Below, one piece after another: positions 35,801 through 49,200 of a stretch of DNA of 64,000 nt (position 1 is its first letter; every line of letters starts with the position of its first letter). The position numbers were made by a program, and so were the translations under genes. The stretch spans positions 18,806,501-18,870,500 of the forward strand of contig CM060196.1 of NCBI GenBank assembly GCA_030549335.1, in the 5' to 3' direction. A model generated the notes under the pieces. That model was given only the letters and a program-made list of their open reading frames with translations, had not been told where the DNA came from and did no database searches. Origin of the DNA: Pontederia crassipes (taxonomy: Eukaryota; Streptophyta; Magnoliopsida; Commelinales; Pontederiaceae).

Positions 35801-38800
35801 CATAGCATACATGCCACTGCGAGTTTGTTTGATCTTAAGTTTACTGTCGAGTATCAATTGTCATACTTTTTTACCTTGCGTGCACAGATTGATAACAGAT
35901 CAGCTTCACTGAAGGAGCAACTTGCAGCAGTTTCTCCTCTTTTGGAAGATCTGAAAGTAAAAAAACAGGAGCGGATCAAACAACTTGCTGAAATAAGGAC
36001 TCAAATTGAGAAGATTAATGCAGACATTACAGGATGCAGTTATCAGAATGATTCTTTAGGAAATTATATTAATGATGAAGAACATGATTTATCACTAAGA
36101 AAGCTTACTGAGTATCAAGCACAACTACGCAACCTCCAGAAGGAGAAGGTATTATCACAAATAGATGTTTTTTCCTGGTGAAAATCACAAATAATTGTTT
36201 TATGCTCTTATACATTGGTAATCTTATTATTTTTTTTAACGTGCCATCGGACGTTCAACAGACAGTCTACAGTTATTTCTTCATGTAGCTAAGTTGAAAT
36301 GTCGACCTACAATGATGACTTTTGCTTAGAATTCCCCAAGAAGAGAATGACAGTTGAGATATACATTTTGCATTTGCCATTGTTTGGGGAAAAATTGATA
36401 TTGCAACAGAGATTTTTGAATCCTTAAGAATCAAGTTGTAGGTCATAAAGTGAGATATTGTATGATAGGTCACTTTATAGTTTTGTTTTGATAGTGACTA
36501 TGATAGGTCACTTTATTTCAAAAGGTTGGGTACTTGGATGGTAAAGATAACTAATGGAAATTATGGTTCTTTGGTAAGCTGATTCTCAAATAATATGTAC
36601 TGCATATATATATACACACACACACGTATATATATATATATGTTATATAAATGACAACGAATGTTTGGAGCAGTCTGGCAGTCACTCCGAGGTTGCCAAC
36701 TCCAGTGCAACTGGGTCATTTTTGTGTGGAGAGATGCCAAATGGGTCTTTTTTCTCATTCGGGAGTGGGATTTGGTTAGCCGAGATACTTTCCATCTTTT
36801 TTTCTGCGCTCTCGCTTCGAGGGCTTACACTTGTACACGACTTTCATTCCACAGTGTATACACACACACACATATAACTGAACGACAATCACAACCCTAG
36901 TTTGGAGCAGTCGGTTTAGTTGGACCATGACAAACTAAATTTCATAGTTAATTATATCTTGTTTTGAAGGACTTTTTGTGTTCTTTGTTAGGAAATTATG
37001 TTGTGATTCAAGTTACACTAATTATGTGGCCCCCCCTGTTGTCTTATAAAGTAATCAAAGTTTTTCCTTCAAATACAACTTTATTATGGTTGTGCTAGAG
37101 TTCTTTGGTCTTCTTATGTTTCTTTGCATATTTTGTTTTTTTAGGGTTTTGCTAATTTTGTTTTAGGCTTTGTTTGAGGCATCATTTTCCTATTCGTCAT
37201 GGTTAGATTTATTACTTCTGTAAGTAATATGAAAGTAGTTATATTCTTTTTTTCTCCTTATTCTTGCATTTAGTAATGCTAACTAGGTTCCTAATTTTTT
37301 TTTGTTTGCTTTCCTATTTGTTGTGGTTATTTGTTTGCTTTGTTAAGTAGGTTCTATTGCTTCCTGAAAAATAGTTTTGTTTGCTTTCCTATTTGTTGCA
37401 GTTATTTGTTTGCGTTGCTCACTTTCATATTATTTTGATATAAAAAAGCCTTTCATATGTGTACTAAGTGCTCCATGGATAGAGGAAGGTAAGCCCATGC
37501 GTGTGCAGACATCCCCTTTCACAGGAAGGTTGTTTCCACTGCTTTAATTTATCCTCTAGGTCATCAATGTAGCAATTGTCCGTTGTTCTTCTTAAAAGGA
37601 GAATCTTTTAATGAACATTTTTTTATTCAGATCTTACATCATATCCATTGGCGATTTCGTGCATAATCTTAATGTACGGCATACAAGGATTTCCTAGAAC
37701 ATGCAAATTTTAAATAGCAAACCTATGTTATCTTTTAATAAAGGCTTGCTTTACTGCAGTAAATGTTTCTATTTATCCACATTTCTATGACCTTGCCCAC
37801 TTTCCCTTCTTTTTCCAGTCTGACCGTCTTCATAAAGTTCTCGAGTGTGTAAATGAGGTGCATTCTCTATGTGGTGTGCTTGGAGTAGATTTTGGGAAGA
37901 TAGTGGATGAAGTGCATCCCAGTTTACATGAAACTGGTACAGAGCATTCGACGAATATTAGTGATACTACACTGGAGGGCCTCTCCCAAGTCATTATGAA
38001 GCTAAAAACGGAAAAGAAGATGAGGATGCAAAGGGTAACTGATATCTTGGATCATTGCATTAGTTATCATTTCTGATGGGTGGGTCTGATTGTGTTATGT
38101 GGTTATGTAGTTGCGTGAAGCTGTAAAAACGTTATTGGAACTGTGGGATTTGATGGATTCACCTGAAGAAGAGAAAACACGCTTTGGGAAAGTGACTAGC
38201 CTTCTTGGATCCTCAGAACAAGATATTACTTGTTCTGGTATTCTGTCACTTGATACACTTGAGCAGGTAATACGATCACAACCAACTGGCCATTATCATT
38301 AATTTGAACAACCAATCATGTTATTGTTCCATTGGCAGACAGAAGCTGAGGTTGAGAAACTCACAAGGCTAAAAGCCAGCAGAATGAAAGAACTTGTTTT
38401 AAAGAAAAGGTTAGAACTTGAAGAGATATGCAGAAGTGCACACATTGAACCTGATATGAGTACAGCACCTGAGAAGGCCAGTGCCCTGATGGATTCTGGT
38501 AGTTATATTGTACATATATCTCAGATATCTGTTTTATTAGGTTTCCAAAAACCCTTGAACGCCTTATTTTCCTCTTATATGTTTATATCTCAGGGCTTGT
38601 AGACCCGTCTGAGCTTTTGGCTAACATTGAGACCCAAATTATGAAAGCCAAGGAGGAGGCTATGATCAGGAAAGAAATTATGGACAAAGTAAGCAAATGG
38701 ATAGCAGCATGCGACGAGGAGAATTGGCTAGAAGAATATAACCAGGTAATTTTATCCAACCACAAAATAAATGTATCATTTTTCCTTGGACCTTGCTCAA

Positions 38801-41464
38801 CATTCTCGACATAAATCTGTTAGCCCCTTTAAGATTTGGTAAATATATTACAACAGTGACAAGGAAATGTCTCAGATTTTTTTTTGGAGAAGAAATGCCT
38901 TCTTAAGAATTGAAAATGACATGAAGATAAGTGCAACTTTATCAGATTTCAAATAATATAGAGAGAATATTTTATATTTTGATGGTCACTCAAGGTCAGT
39001 AAATCATTTTCTTCAAATAGATAGATACAGGCTTAATTCCTCCTACTTGTGTTGTATTATTGCATCTCAGCCTGAATTATAAAGTTGTCAAACACCCTTT
39101 GAATTTTCCTGCACTTCCTGTTACCCTGATTTTTTATTTATTCAATTATGGATTAACCCTTTTACTTAAGGGAAAAAAAATGGAAAACTTGTGCTGCCCA
39201 CCGCTCCCCTCTTCTTTTACATGCTATGCAGATGAGAGGGAAGGAGTGCCCCCCTCTCTGAGTCAAGCTCAAGCTGTCCTTCTGCATGAAAACACTAATG
39301 TTGTCATAGGGATGTGGTTTGTAGCTTAGGCTCCAAAATCCGACAGTACATATAGAAGCTGATTCTGTTGGATCTACAGGCTTATTGCTAGGAGGAAGAA
39401 TACAAATAGAGAATTCCTTCTAAAAAGTTGCAAATATGAGTTGGAAAAAGAAGAAAAGATCTAACGTGAACTTTGGTTCAAAATTATGAATGTGATATTG
39501 AAATGTAGCCGACCCCACCTAGTGGGATAAGGCTTTGTTGTTGTTGTTGTTTGTATAGACAAATATTTTTAAAATTTGGAGAATGAGAATAATTCTACAA
39601 TGCAATAACAAAGAATATTGTTAATTTTAAAATCAAATGCAGATCCTAGAAAAAAGATAAGAAACAAGAAAATAGATTTTGAAAGACGTACTAAACCAGT
39701 AAAACAATAAGTTTTTTAATGTATAAGCTCCTTTTTAGAGGAGTAAGTTCAACTGGATAACAAATTTAAAAAAAATCCATAAATAACTAGAAGTCTGGAA
39801 AGTTTTTTTTTTCCTTTAGCAGAATTTAAAGTTATATAAATGAATTTATTTTTTTGGAAAACCATTTATCTAGTTTGGATTGTTGATCAAGTTCTTAAAG
39901 GAAAACAATTTCTCTAAGGGCTTGCCTCACGAAAATTGAAAATCAAACCAGCACAAGATCCTTCTTAAATTCTTAGATTAACAGTCCCTCCAAAAAATCT
40001 AAAATGATATGACTAGTTAGGACAGGTTTGATTTTATATTTCTAACAAAATGATTTTTTGCAAATTTAAATTTATGGAGTAAATATAGTCAGAAGAGCAA
40101 GTAATGACAATCTTACTTGAACGAAAGGCTCGTACAACTGTCATTGATCACTAAAGAGACATACAACAAGAACAAATAGTGAGCAGACGTGTACACATTT
40201 TGATTGCATATATATAGGAAATATATGAAGCTCTGACCTAAGTCAAGTCATGATTAACTGGTGGACTGGTTTCAATCAAGATACAATTCTCCTTGGGTGG
40301 ACAGTATTTCTTTCAGTGTCGAATCAAAAAAGGGAAAATACTGAAGGAAAATAATAACAATTAGAAAGCAGAAAATATTTTAGCTTATTAGAACAATCAA
40401 TGTTTATTGATTCCCTTAAAAATTATTTATTCATTATAAAATGGTCACCTGAAAAGTTTGCCAGCTTGGAGTCGGTAATCACTTTCTGAGGATCAGCCAG
40501 CTGAGCCTGGTCTAACCTTGTGGTTGGGGCTATAACCTGAAGTACCGGAAAAATTAAGTGGTTATCTTCACAACTTTGAGTAGTCTCACTGTATCATACA
40601 TGAAAAGTTGGTCTATGGTGATTGCAGGATGAGAATAAGTACATTGCTGGAAGAGGGAGCCATTTGAACTTAAAACGTGCAGAAAAAGCACGAGTGACCA
40701 TCAGCAAAATTCCTGGTACATGCATCTAAATGCCAACATTATTTGTCAATGTCATCTATCTCCGTTAAGTTTTGTGATTTGTTTGTGGTCTTGATTCCAG
40801 CAATTGTTGAGAATTTGATGGGTAGAGTACTTCTTTGGGAGGAAGAAAGGAGTATGCCTTTCCTGTTTGACGGGGTGAGAGATTTTCTTTGCTCCTTCAG
40901 GATATTAATGACAATCTTTGACCAATTTTTTCACCTTCGTGTATGATTTTGCTGTTTTCTACTGCAGGTGAGGTTGGTGGCTATTTTAGAGGAGTACAAG
41001 CTTACAAGGCAACAGAAAGAAGAGGAAAAGAAAAGACTTCGGGTAAGGTTTTGGTTTCTCTGCTCCAGCATAATCCTTCTTTATTTTTTGTGCTTTTTAT
41101 TTTCAATACTATTTCTGGTTCATAGGACCAAAAGAAGATACAGAATATGCTTCTCACTGAAAAAGAAGCACTCTACGGGTCCAAACCCAGTCCCAGAAAG
41201 AACAGTTTCACCAAGAAGTCAAATTATCCAAACGGGAGTGCAAATGGCTTCATGACCCCCAATCCAAGGCGGGTATCCATTGGTAGTGCGACCTCCGAGT
41301 TACTTACCCCTCGCTCCTATTCTGGACGACAAAATGGGTACTTCAAGGAGACAAGACGTTTGTCGACTGCGCCACTGAATTTTGTTGCCATATCCAAAGA
41401 GGACACTGTATCCTCATTTGCATCTGTTAGTGGTTCAGAACCAGGATCTCCACCTCTCAATTGA
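32895..41464 (+). CDS. MAP65-6: MAP65-6/7-like microtubule-associated protein (11 exons, 604 aa)
   Basis: MAP65/Ase1/PRC1 proteins dimerise and cross-link microtubules in interphase arrays, spindle and phragmoplast. Exons: 32895-32981, 33676-33882, 35888-36148, 37819-38034, 38111-38266, 38339-38498, 38594-38745, 40628-40715, 40801-40874, 40968-41042, 41126-41464 (1815 nt, GT-AG, in frame). The N-terminal half is coiled-coil-like ([34 protein letters not shown]). The conserved microtubule-binding half includes [27 protein letters not shown] and [20 protein letters not shown]. The basic, serine-rich tail has [25 protein letters not shown] and [10 protein letters not shown], likely sites for mitotic kinases. 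The tail ([18 protein letters not shown]) fits the Arabidopsis MAP65-6/-7 subgroup best; the exact paralogue is inferred. Intron 7 contains a SINE fragment, and an intron probably also lies in the 3' UTR. Confidence 0.93.
39505..39553 (+). mobile_element. 5'-truncated Au-like SINE in MAP65 intron 7
   Basis: GTAGCCGACCCCACCTAGTG, GGATAAGGC and a TTG-repeat tail form the 3' end of the same SINE seen at 16109-16290, here in the plus orientation. No clear target duplication is visible. Confidence 0.65.
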
Positions 41465-42250
41465 TTTGAAGGTGAAATGAAAATGAAGTTCACATTTTCT
41501 ATTTGATGTGTTTTTCTTTTCCTATTTTTACATCAATCCATCTGTACAAGACACTGACCATTCTTGTTCTTCTCTTGTTTCATACTGCAGGAAGGACATA
41601 TTGCATCATGCTGTAACATACTGCACTGTGTAACCTAGCTGGAACTTTCCTAACAATTATTGCATGTAGACTGGTGTCTTGCTTTACAATGCAGGATTTG
41701 TAAGTTGGGAGTAGTTTAGAAGCTTAGATGTGCAGCATATGTTAGCATTGGTCTGACACTGTCACTGCGACATAGTTTGTTCATAGAAGGAACTAACCTT
41801 TTGAGTCTGTTATATGCATCTTTCCAACTGTAGTATGTATCTTTGCTAGGAAACAGTGGTCCTCTGGTGCATGTACATGTATATGTTTCTTCCCCCTGTC
41901 TTCCCTCTCAAACAGAGCATGCATTTCCAGTCTGTACAAGTTTCTCATCACTAGATAATTACCAAGTTCTATTGCATTCCAAACTTCCCATGAATTTCCC
42001 CGAGAAATTTTCACTTGCGTACATGACTATGGAGGGTTTGTCTTCTGTAGCTGGAGCTTTGTTACTTGTCAGAAATGCTGAGGGTGGCGTAGAAGAAAAG
42101 ATAAATTATAAAGGTTACTAAAAATAATTACCATCATCTTATTCTTACTTTGCAAGAGAGAAAATGCTCTCTCAAGCATAAACTACCTGATATCTAATGT
42201 TATTTTCTGTGGTAGGTATGCTTTGCTTTTGTTATTGTTGATAATGTCAG
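41465..42250 (+). other. MAP65 3' UTR with probable intron, then flank
   Basis: Eight nucleotides after the stop codon, a GTGAAATG donor (41472) and a pyrimidine-rich acceptor ending ACTGCAG (41590) define a likely 119-bp intron in the 3' UTR. Sequence to about 42100 has genic composition and may be 3' UTR. Confidence 0.4.
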
Positions 42251-42251
42251 A

Positions 42252-42319
42252 ACTCAGTTGTAATCTTAGTTGAATTTAGTCAGACACTCAATTGTAATCC
42301 TAGTTGAATTTAGTCAGAC
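42252..42319. repeat. Tandem duplication of a 34-bp unit
   Basis: Two adjacent copies of a unit beginning ACTCARTTGTAATC and ending TTTAGTCAGAC differ at only two positions. Confidence 0.85.
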
Positions 42320-43180
42320 GCTGAGATCACTCTTCTCTTACGGGGGTCTGAGGACATAACCTAGATTAAGATGAATTTCGTGTGTTTTGTGCGATCTCTA
42401 TCCCCTTATTTTCGTAACAGTTCTATTGATATGGGTAAATTAAAGTAATTTCATAACAATCATGTTCCTCAGCTCCAGGGATGTACTTCTTAAATAGGTT
42501 TACGATACCCTTGAGTTAGATTTGAATTCGTTGATGGTGGTATGACAAGGGTTACTGATAATAGTTAGATATGCATTTATTATGATGGAAAACTTTAACG
42601 TTATGCATAATTTTTTAAGCTTCTGAATCGCATCGAAAAAGGAAAATTAGGAATTTAATTAAGCTTCCCTGCTGAAAAATACATATCATTTTTATATTTT
42701 ATTATATCAGATAAATTAAAAACGACCAGTTGTGAGAGATTTTTTAATTGGCAAAGATAGGATTTGATTGGTTCTTTTTTTCCTTTTGGTAGCCTACTAT
42801 GGAGAAAGTGGTATCGATTGTTCGCGCTGGTCATCCCAATAGTCAAATTGGAAGATCGGTTCATCATCGAGTTCGATAAAATCGTCTTGTATTACGTATT
42901 TAAGAGTGATAGATGAAATTTTTAATAAGAATTTTTTAAAAAACATTCGAACTTGAGACCTTACTTAGATGAGAAGGATCGTTTACGATTAATAGTTCAT
43001 CTATATCTAAAAAAAGAATCAGGCTTAAATAATTATAAAAAAATATATTGGAAAAATATGAAAAATATTATTCTTAAAATTTAAGTACCTGGTAATATCA
43101 GAATTAACATTAAAATAATGATATCGCTTCGTAAAAAATAATTAATATAAGGGAAACATAATTTTTTATACAAATTCGCA
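42320..43180. other. Spacer between MAP65 and COX11
   Basis: This is AT-rich and non-coding. Near 42895-43015 the minus strand reads GGTCTCAAGTTCGAATG, which resembles a pol III B box and may mark a SINE relic. Confidence 0.35.
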
Positions 43181-43195
43181 GTGGGCTCGGCCCAC
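43181..43195. promoter_or_regulatory. Palindromic pair of site II (TGGGCY) elements upstream of COX11
   Basis: GTGGGCTCGGCCCAC holds TGGGCT on the plus strand and TGGGCC on the minus strand. Site II motifs bind TCP factors and are enriched in promoters of plant nuclear genes for respiratory-chain proteins, which matches COX11. A TATA-like TTTTTTATACAA lies just upstream. Confidence 0.5.
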
Positions 43196-43291
43196 AGATC
43201 AAAATGGTGAGCTTTCTAGTGCAAGTGGAGCCGCTCGCAGGCTCCTCCGCCTTCCTCTTGGCGTCGATCTCCCCCTCCCCCGTTTCCCGAC

Positions 43292-46200
43292 ATGCCGCCG
43301 CTCCCGATACGCGGCGCCTCCGCCTCCCTCTCCCTGCGCTTCCTCCGCCGCTCCCTCGTCTCCCCAGCTTCCCTCTCCCGCCCTCCTTCCCATATACCCC
43401 GCGCTGCTGCCGCCTCCCCTTCCGCAGGATGCTTGCGCCACGCCCCCCTCTCCACCTCCACCTCCGCTTCCTCCTCCGCCTCCGCCCGGGAACGCAGCTC
43501 CCGGAACACGATGGTCTACCTCCTCGGAGTCGTGGCTGCTATGGTCGGCGCCTCCTACGCGGCTGTCCCCCTCTACCGTCGCTTCTGCCAGGCCACTGGC
43601 TACGGTGGCACCGTCCAGCGTCGCGAGGTAATGAGATCATTTTGTTTTGTCGTTGGGTTCCATCTGACGGGGCGTGTGTTGAAGAGAGATAAGAGAGATT
43701 GATATGTCTGGGTTAGGGCGCGAACCTATAGTCAAGCCTTGAGCAAAATAAGTCAAATCAGCGTAGAATCTTGTGTACTCAAATTCTTAGATTCCACTGC
43801 GATAATGAGAAGTTCGTGTAAAGCTAGGGACTCTTATAAGGTGTATGTTCTATTCCAGTTCTTGTAGCTCTTAACTTTGCAAAAGGAAAAAAATATTAAC
43901 TAGCTTGTTACTGGTTAAGAATGATTGTTATCACCAACTTTATTGTATTTCTAACATTTTTTTTCAAATTTAAGAACCATACAAGATGATGACCATGATA
44001 AAAGGTCTTACATTTTTTTTTAAATGAATATACAAATGTGTCTTATTCTACATATACATTGGTTATTTTATGATCAGTATATTATTTTTTTTCTCACTTA
44101 AGGTCTTATAATTATATGATAATGACAGAAAATGATGATCATAACTATGTGATAACTTAAGAACTTTTAAAAAAATAAAGATAGAAAATTATTTAATTAT
44201 GTATATATATATAATGATTGTTTTATAATTGAATTTAACTCGTACATGAACTTTATGGGTTCATGATACAAGTTTACGTAACTTTCAAACTCGACAACTT
44301 TAACTTGAAGTATCTAGTTGTACAAGAAGCCAAAGACTACTTCTTTTCTTTATGTTGACTTGTAATTTTTCTTTTCTGGAAGTAAAATCTTTATGGCTTG
44401 TGACGAGGAATGAGTCTATGCAGAGTGTTGAAGAGAAGATTGCCCGACATGCCCGGGATGGCACTACAACGTCAAGGTGATCACTTTTCATCCATCTGTT
44501 AATATATTTCAATTTTTTGGAGGCAAAAGGACCTGTTTTTTATGTGTACTTTGCTGATATGAGTTCTACTTATTTGGCATTTTAGAAATGTCTTTGTATA
44601 TTCATGAAAGTTGTCCTTGCTCTACGAATTTGTTGACATCACGTATTACCCTTCCAAAAGATTTCATCACGTATTCTGTAGTTTTATTTTTCTTCTTTAG
44701 GATTGCACCAAATTTCCTTTAAGTAGGATACTATGTGCTCGTACAAGAATCCAGGTTTCAAAAAATGACCTCTTTTTTTGAGAAGGACAAAATTACCTCT
44801 TTTATGGACAAAATTTTCCAAATCATATTGGATTTTGATGCATTGAGCCATCCAATTGATTTTGACCTAGAATTCTGAAAATAGATTGAAGTTCTTTATT
44901 GTGGGAAGATAGAAATGAAAATAATAAGAAAGAGTTGAGACCAACAATTGGTGTGAACTAGTTAGCTGAGTACCTCCGAAAAGAGAAGATCACAAAATCA
45001 CCTCAAATTGGAGTAGTCATTACTTAGTTTAGCACCAAAGAAAGTTTAGAGAGGAAAAAACACAAATCTAAACTTCAACTTGACCATATCGAAATCGGCA
45101 AGATGAGCACTGGATAAAGACATGAGATGAATGGGCTGTGTGGGATTTTTGAGGAGGAAGATTCCCATTGCTTTTATGGCGTTCAATGGCAAGGGGTGTT
45201 GGAATGCTTCTACAGTGGGTTGCATTGACACAGCACACGGGAGAGCTTTTGGATGAGCTTCAAAGCTGGAGGCACTATTGCGCAGTTTCATGTATTAGTC
45301 GAGATGACTATGGGCCACACTGCTGGCTGTGTTTTGGGTCATTGACTGCAAAGGAACAACATTTTTTTGGTAGACCTAGGGAAAACTTACACTAACTCTT
45401 TGACCAATCATTTATTTACTGCCTGCATCATAGCCTGAACAAAAGGGAAAAGTTAAAGCATATTGCCTAAGTTTACTGGCTTTCTTAGTTGCTATTTTTT
45501 TGTTACACAAGAGGTTCTTGTTCTGTCAATCGTTCCTTGTGTGATGAATCTTCGATAATGAAATTCATGTCTTATCAACATTTTTTTTCTGTAAGTCTAT
45601 TTTCATTCAGAATCTTGTCTGAGAGAAAAAAGGATGACTACGGACTTATATAGTCATTGCTAAGGAAATGTGCACGAGAGACAAAAATTATAGATTATCA
45701 CATGAGAAGACAAAAGATACCTCAAAAACATAATTAAGAAACTTGATTTCTAGTGTTTATAGCCCTGGTGTCTGTACTTCATTGTATTTATTTCTATCCA
45801 TATGTTGCAATATCATAGAATGTGGACTTGTATAAGCACACACTTATATTAGGAGAATGCACACAATATATCACTTCTGCTTCACATTTAAACACTATGC
45901 GAAGAGTGTTACCTTGAATCTCATTTCATTTTTCATCTATTCTTCACCGTGGTTTGTTTTGATCTTTCTCAAAAAAAAAAAGTCCAGTTTAATCTCTTAT
46001 TTTTAGGGGAAGTTTGGTTTGATCTTATAAAAATGAATCCCCTAAACTGGACTTACTCTTTAATTGATGGCTATTAGTTCCGTTCCGTGTTACAAGTTGT
46101 AGTGTTGATAGAATGTGCTATTGGTTCATTGATAATTTCTTTCATATGCATTAGTGAAGTTCTTGTTGTATTTTACATGAATAGGTTATGTTGTCTGCAG

Positions 46201-49200
46201 AGAGGTGGTTGTTCAATTCAATGCTGATGTTGCTGATGGAATGCCATGGAAATTTACGCCTACACAAAGAGAGGTTCATCCTTTTCTTTACTGATAATGT
46301 GAGAGCTCACTGCCCCATCCAACTTTCTTTTGTCTTTTATTTATATAGGTAAGGGTTAAACCAGGGGAAAGTGCTCTTGCATTTTACACTGCTGAAAATC
46401 GTAGCTCAGCTCCAATAGTTGGTGTCTCCACATACAATGTTACCCCAATGAAGGTATAGACCCCTGAACCTTTTTTCATTGTACAGAAAGTGTTCTGTGC
46501 TGTTTTTATGTTCCCAAAAGAACTTCGATCAATCAGTCTGCTTATCATTTTAGTACTGTATAATTTTCTAGACCCAAAATCTTCTTGGACGAGTGTTTTC
46601 CTTACTGCACATTCAAATATATGCAGCTACTTGGATGTTTACCCTATAAAGAATTTGCTGATGTACTGATCTTTCCATTGAGCACCATGCTTTTTGGTGT
46701 CTTTCATTTTGAAAGAAAAAAAATCAGAAGGTCTCACTTAAAATTGCATTGGTTTCGTGTCATAATCCATGCCACATGAAATCTAATCAGTTGTTTTTTT
46801 AAACAAGAAATCTAATCAGTGTTACCGCCATTCAAGCCATATGTTCTAAATCTTAAGGTCGTTTTTAGTGCATGGTCATCAAGTAATCCGACAATAAAAA
46901 GTGGTGCACTTAACCTCTCTTTACCTATCTAAATTTTAGCAGGGTAGATTCACTTCTCCAAAGCAGGGTACATTTCAGAATAAAGTGGCCTCTTCAATGA
47001 GTTTTGAAATTAATTGTAACTTTTTTCTATCAAAAGGTCCAAGCTCTAAAACAAGTAGCAAATATAGTTATCTTATTGCCGTTCTCAAACTCCATTCTGT
47101 TGCAGATGGCTTGTTTTTGTTTTTTTACACAAGATTTTTTTCCCTCTGCAAGACATGTTATTTTTTATAGAGGGATGAGTAGCAATCTCGTAATCATTGA
47201 GATCCTTAATTGATAAATTGGAATATATTTATGTGGAAAAATTTTGCAGAAGTAAAATTCGAAATGTATACAGATGGTCACCCCAATCCCATAAAATCAC
47301 CCTAGCGTGATGAACAAAGTTGTCCACATAGACAAGCTCTCCACAGAAAATTGTGCTGTTGCATTGAGTCCAGATTGTCCAAAGATACACGAGACAAAGA
47401 GCTCTGTTTCATTTTGATCTGTACGTGTGGGTAGTTGCCGTTTTGTTACCCCGCTCTATTATATTATTTATTTATTTGAAATATTGGGGGATTCCTACCA
47501 AGATGTAGGCATCCGATTTTATTGAGAGGATATTAGAGATTACAGACCGTAGTAATTATATGCAAATGGAGCACCAAATGTGCATCAATCATTCAACCAC
47601 AACTTTGTCATGCCCAAAGCATGGGATGTAATATAATCCATATGGAAACATTCATCCCTAAAGACAGGCATTTCTTTGTAACCAAATTGCTCGGATGACA
47701 GCCATTGGTAACAACCTTTTACGTTTTGGAACATTTGTCATGATTGCTTGATGTCTGCCTCCTTGTCTGAATGATTGCTAGAAATGTCTCGTAGAGGATA
47801 TGTCTCACCTTGGCATCTTGTAGATGCCCACGTCTCCCTTGCAAAGACACACTCAAAAAATAGGTGGTTGATGTCTTCTTCAGCATCTCCACATAGGGCG
47901 CAAGAAGCATCAGGTGTAGGCAGCCACCTTTTGCTATAGCTTTTGGTGAGAAGACAGCCCTGACGAAACAGCCATGCAAAATTTTTTATCTTTAATGGCA
48001 TCCCGAGCTTCCAAAGCAGCCTACAAATCCATGAATCATAAGGACCAAATATGCACTTTTGGCCGAGAAAATGCCTAAGGACCAAATCCATGAATCCTTC
48101 TTATCAGCTGTCAGCCGTTTACACTCAATGATCCCTAGTAAATTGATGAAATCAGATATTCGCTTGTCGGATAGAGAAGTTGAGAAAGGAGGTAGCCATG
48201 CCCCATTGGAGTGACCAATAGGTAACCAACAATCCGTCACACATGCCTACTTGTCCACATCACGGGCATATAATAAACATTTCAGCCAGTGGAATTGTCG
48301 ATGCCTAGGCATCTTCCCAAAATCGAAAAAGCCTTCCGTTGCCAAACAAGTGGATAGAAATGGATGGATCTTGGAGAGTGGGTGTACCCCTTTTTTATTT
48401 TTTTTATAAATTCTTATATTATTATTTTAATGTTTTTATATAGATTTTATCTTTCAATAATATGCCATGTCAGCTAAATGACTAGCAAATCATTTATACT
48501 CGGTGAAAAAGGTAGTTGGTGAAAAAAGTTAATAGTTGGAGGACAGTCTAGTTACAAAGTAAATTTGAATGATAGAATTGAGAAACCGCTTATATCCAGT
48601 TTTCTTTATAAACGTTGACTAAAATTTGTGTCTTACCTTCAGACTATCTATCTTCCACAAAATAAAAGAAGATAGAAACACCAGGCTATCCATCAAAACA
48701 AACTTCAGGCTAACCTAAAAAGACTAATGAAATTGAAGTTTTCTTTTCTTAGTTCTTCCTTGTTTATTAGGAGCTCAACTTAGTTTCTATGGTATACATT
48801 TTTCTTTACTCAGTCTTTGTTTTGATTCTTATTGCAAAATTTTCATTAAAGGTTTATTGTCTCATAACGCTATTGTGATCTATTAGCTAAGATGCTACAA
48901 TTCTTGATTTTACCCCCTACCTCATTATGCGTATATACTCAATTATTGAATTTGAAATATTTTTGGCAACTTCACCTAGCAAGCATCTCTTTGCAGGCTG
49001 CAGTATATTTCAACAAAATTCAGTGTTTTTGCTTTGAGGAACAACGACTTCTTCCAGGAGAGCAAATTGACATGCCAGTAAGATGTGATTTTATTTTACT
49101 TTTTATTTTCCTTGTCACGTCTTGTCCACTTCTGTTTGACGAAGCGCTTCTGCAGGTTTTCTTCTACATTGATCCCGAGTTTGAGACTGATCCCAAGATG

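Noticed and set aside
43204-43692. 162-codon frame overlapping the start of COX11, as a gene of its own
   Set aside because: It is proline/leucine-rich with no family resemblance, and it shadows the GC-rich COX11 exon 1 in another frame. I kept it only as a possible upstream open reading frame.
45046-45395. Opposing 75-81-codon frames in COX11 intron 2
   Set aside because: Neither translation is recognisable and no retroelement motif is present; kept as unexplained intron sequence.
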